DNA from: Hyphomicrobiales bacterium
Lineage (GTDB): Bacteria > Pseudomonadota > Alphaproteobacteria > Rhizobiales > Rhizobiaceae
DNA length: 64,000 bases
Reading direction: 5' to 3'
Assembly (NCBI GenBank): GCA_900469345.1
Contig: UBWZ01000002.1
Span: forward strand, 425,579-489,578
Shown: positions 61,885 to 64,000 of the stretch, one piece after another
How positions within the stretch are numbered: position 1 is the first letter of the stretch
How the letters are laid out: each line of letters starts with the position of its first letter
Made by a program: the position numbers and the translations under genes
Notes under the pieces: generated by a model
The model's database searches: none
The model's input: only the letters and a program-made list of their open reading frames with translations
Told to the model about the DNA's origin: nothing

Positions 61885-63051
61885 CTAGCGGTCGAGCACG
61901 GCGCGCACTTCCACCAGGTTGGAGCGAACACGCAAGATGTAGAAGCCCATCACCGCCAGGTGCGTCGGCATGATCCAGCCGTCTTCGCGCCCGTTCGAGA
62001 TGATGGCCGGCTGGATGCGCAGGGCCGCTTTCACCTGGGATAGCGTTTCGCTCCACAGCGGCCCAAGATTGCGCTCCCGGATCACCTGCGAGAAGTCGGC
62101 GCCGGCGGCCGTCAGGATGCCGTAATAGCCGTAGAGCTGGCCGTAGGCGAACCAAAACCGGTCGTCCGCGCGGGTGTCGAACCAACCGCCGTTGAAGTTT
62201 TCGGAGCGCTCCTTGAGGATGGCCGACGTGCCGCCGAGATCGTTGGCGATACGGTCGATGAACTGCACGAGATTGTCTGCCCGGCCGTCGAACACGGCGC
62301 TGCAGTCCGTAAGCTCGGTGTTGAAGCTGCGCAGCTTCTGGATCGCCGAGCGGTAGTAGCTCGGTGTCGGCGTCTTCGGACCGAACGGGCTGAGCCCGAA
62401 ATACCAGGAATACTCATCGAACTGCAGGTTGCTGCGTGCCGTCTGGAGGTTGTTGTTGACACCCGATGTGCCGCGCATGCGCGCCAGCGTATCGACCAGC
62501 TCGACGGAGGTGCGCCGCACCGCCTGGTTGACGCCCCGCTGGAACGACGCCTTGTTGTCGAGGAAGGGCGTGCTGTCCCAGTCCAGGCCGAACAGGCCGA
62601 GCCTGTAGAGCAGCATCGACGAGATCCAGGCATTCTGGTTGACGTTGAGGTCGGTGAGGTCGGCCGCCACATCGACGATCGCCGAGGACTGGCACCGCCT
62701 GGGCGCCGAAGCCTGGGGAGACGCGGGCGCAGCCGCGGCTGCATCGGCGCTGACCGGCGCCGTCGCCGGCAGTTCCTGCCCCGCCGGCACCACCCGTTCC
62801 GTCCAGCGGTAGCTGTCCACGTAATTGGGGTTGAAGCCAGTCCACACTTGCGTCTGCCACAGGAAGTATCCGTAAAGCCCGGCCAGCAGCACGACGAAGG
62901 CGAGCACCGGCCCCTTCACCATCCAGTGCCGGCCGCGATACCATCCGTGCGCCGCCATGAAGGGCCAGATCAGCCAAGCAACCAGAAGCCCCATCGCGCG
63001 ACCGGCCATCTGGCCGATTCGCTGGAAAAAGGCGGTTATGCGGTCGGCCAT
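61885..63051 (-). CDS. DUF2333 family membrane protein
   Basis: A 388-residue protein with an N-terminal helix (about residues 45-65, GPVLAFVVLLAGLYGYFLW) and a large periplasmic part. Family hallmarks are GFNPNYVDSYRW, NQNAWISSMLLYRLGLFGLDWDSTPFLDNKASFQRGVNQAVRRT, DEYSWYFGLSPFGPKTPTPSYYRSA and GWIMPTHLAVMGFYILRVRSNLVEVRAVLDR. ATG 63051 has AGAGGAGA upstream. Unknown function; in other bacteria the family is linked to envelope stress or lipid A contexts only by annotation. Confidence 0.87.
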   Translation of the reverse strand: MADRITAFFQRIGQMAGRAMGLLVAWLIWPFMAAHGWYRGRHWMVKGPVLAFVVLLAGLYGYFLWQTQVWTGFNPNYVDSYRWTERVVPAGQELPATAPVSADAAAAAPASPQASAPRRCQSSAIVDVAADLTDLNVNQNAWISSMLLYRLGLFGLDWDSTPFLDNKASFQRGVNQAVRRTSVELVDTLARMRGTSGVNNNLQTARSNLQFDEYSWYFGLSPFGPKTPTPSYYRSAIQKLRSFNTELTDCSAVFDGRADNLVQFIDRIANDLGGTSAILKERSENFNGGWFDTRADDRFWFAYGQLYGYYGILTAAGADFSQVIRERNLGPLWSETLSQVKAALRIQPAIISNGREDGWIMPTHLAVMGFYILRVRSNLVEVRAVLDR

Positions 63052-63153
63052 TTCTGTCTCCTCTGGGGCACCGGCAGTCGGGCAGAGAGATATGTATTGC
63101 ACGGGCCGAGCACAACAGCCGGTTCCGCTTCCGGCACGCAGCAACGACCGCCT

Positions 63154-64000
63154 CTAGCGGCTCGCCGACACCGAGCCGCCAGCCTGCGCCGCCGCGGCCC
63201 CCTGCGGCTCGCGGTTCGGCGCATGCTTCGGAAACATTGCATAGAACCGCCCATCGGCCTGGTCTCGAAGTCGGTCGAGCTCGACGCCGATCAGCCGCCC
63301 GGCGGAAAACCGGTTGGCCGCATCGCTGAGATGCACGAGGCGCGCCAGTTCCTGCTGGGCTGCCTTCGTCTCGCCGCTCACATCCGCCAGCACCCGGTAG
63401 AGGATCAGGATTTCCTCCGTTTCGACGCCAAGCTTGTGGATGAGGATGTTGCAGGCAGAGGCTTTCGCGTTGAGCGCTTTCGTCAGCGCGCCGAACAGGC
63501 GGATCGCGTCTTCCACGGCGCCGACAGCATCGGCGTGGCTGGCGGCATCGGCGCCCGGCTCCAGGGAGCGCACGAGAGCAGGTCTGTGCTGTGCGATGTC
63601 GACGAGGTCCGATTCGCACAGCCGCCGCTCTTCGCGCAGGCGCTCGCGTGCCGCCGTCAGCAGCCCATGCAGCGCATCTGCCTGCCGCATCATCGCGCCC
63701 AGCCGGTCGAAGCTGTCGAGCCTCGCCCAGCGGCGGTCGGTCATCCGGCGCATGCCTGCTCTCGAGACATGCCCGATCAGGCGCTCGACGCCACTTGGCT
63801 GGTCGCGCCGGTCGAACGCCAGCTTGTGATGCGCGGCCGCAGCCGCAAGCGTGGTGATCTCGGCGGCGATGGCCGCTTCCGTACGGTGCCAGTGGCGCGC
63901 ATCGCTGCGTTGCCGCTCCGTCTCGGCCGTCAGGCTTTCCTCGTCCGGAAGCCGACGCTGCTGCACCGTCTGAAGGAGCAGGCGTCGCGATGGCTCGAGC
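63154..64000 (-). CDS. Unknown helical protein, 5' end outside the window
   Basis: A coding frame of at least 282 residues that stays open through 64000, so its start lies beyond the window. The product is highly charged and helical, with Arg, Glu and Ala-rich segments (ARERLREERRLCESDLVDIA; KLGVETEEILILYRVLADVSGETKAAQQELARLVHL), and no clear membrane helix or motif. A GTG at 63966 is in frame but lacks a ribosome binding site. It is about 100 bases upstream of the DUF2333 gene on the same strand and may be co-transcribed. No family named. Confidence 0.65.
   Translation of the reverse strand, partial: LEPSRRLLLQTVQQRRLPDEESLTAETERQRSDARHWHRTEAAIAAEITTLAAAAAHHKLAFDRRDQPSGVERLIGHVSRAGMRRMTDRRWARLDSFDRLGAMMRQADALHGLLTAARERLREERRLCESDLVDIAQHRPALVRSLEPGADAASHADAVGAVEDAIRLFGALTKALNAKASACNILIHKLGVETEEILILYRVLADVSGETKAAQQELARLVHLSDAANRFSAGRLIGVELDRLRDQADGRFYAMFPKHAPNREPQGAAAAQAGGSVSASR

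Overview
The window looks like a chromosomal segment of a high-GC alphaproteobacterium, most likely a member of the Rhizobiaceae; I cannot fix the genus. The evidence is a fused anthranilate synthase TrpE(G) preceded by a WWW leader peptide, a three-gene petABC cytochrome bc1 operon, a ClpS2-type adaptor, TGA-N9-TCA iron-responsive operators upstream of a heme receptor, and a chemoreceptor with a C-terminal WxxF-type tether. No rRNA, tRNA, CRISPR array, insertion sequence, integrase or phage gene was recognised. Coding density is high and most of the window is ordinary core or shell genome.

Layout. 0.1-4.3 kb: RidA-like protein, clpS, ychF, a translationally coupled MaoC-MaoC-glutathione peroxidase cluster, apt. 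4.5-7.3 kb: petABC on the minus strand with its terminator. 7.7-9.6 kb: a membrane-anchored EEP-family phosphodiesterase and a short RTX protein. 9.7-15.6 kb: two full-length ABC exporters flanking a chemoreceptor. 16-21.6 kb: trmL, small unknowns, hemF, and a minus-strand DUF1285-NUDIX-CCA transferase operon. 21.8-29.8 kb: a MoxR-DUF58-DUF4159-VWA-like operon ending in two tandem GNAT paralogues. 29.8-36.9 kb: MFS transporter, GNAT, glutathionyl-hydroquinone reductase, NUDIX, metallophosphoesterase, ECF sigma/anti-sigma pair, AraC regulator. 37.2-39.3 kb: leuA with an upstream leader region. 39.4-41.2 kb: two mutually homologous small membrane proteins and a secreted DNA/RNA nuclease. 41.3-49.9 kb: BenE transporter, CHASE-PAS-GGDEF-EAL protein, ClpP, HupE, DUF2076 protein, queF and a CDF metal transporter. 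49.9-52.3 kb: trpE(G) with a classical attenuator. 52.5-64 kb: second chemoreceptor, extensin-like protein, formate-THF ligase, iron-regulated heme receptor, LuxR-PAS pair, DUF2333 protein and a partial gene running off the end.

The most interesting sequence-level points are two amino-acid leader regions (trp and leu) with the same design, a promoter placing the transcript start at or within one base of the leader ATG; the cassette of two paralogous two- to three-helix membrane proteins next to a secreted nuclease; several tiny ORFs with good ribosome binding sites upstream of larger genes; and an IRO box overlapping the predicted -35 of the heme receptor. Start codons were chosen by ribosome binding sites, signal peptides and family length, so many differ from the longest possible ORF. 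Family names are from recognition of motifs, without any database search.
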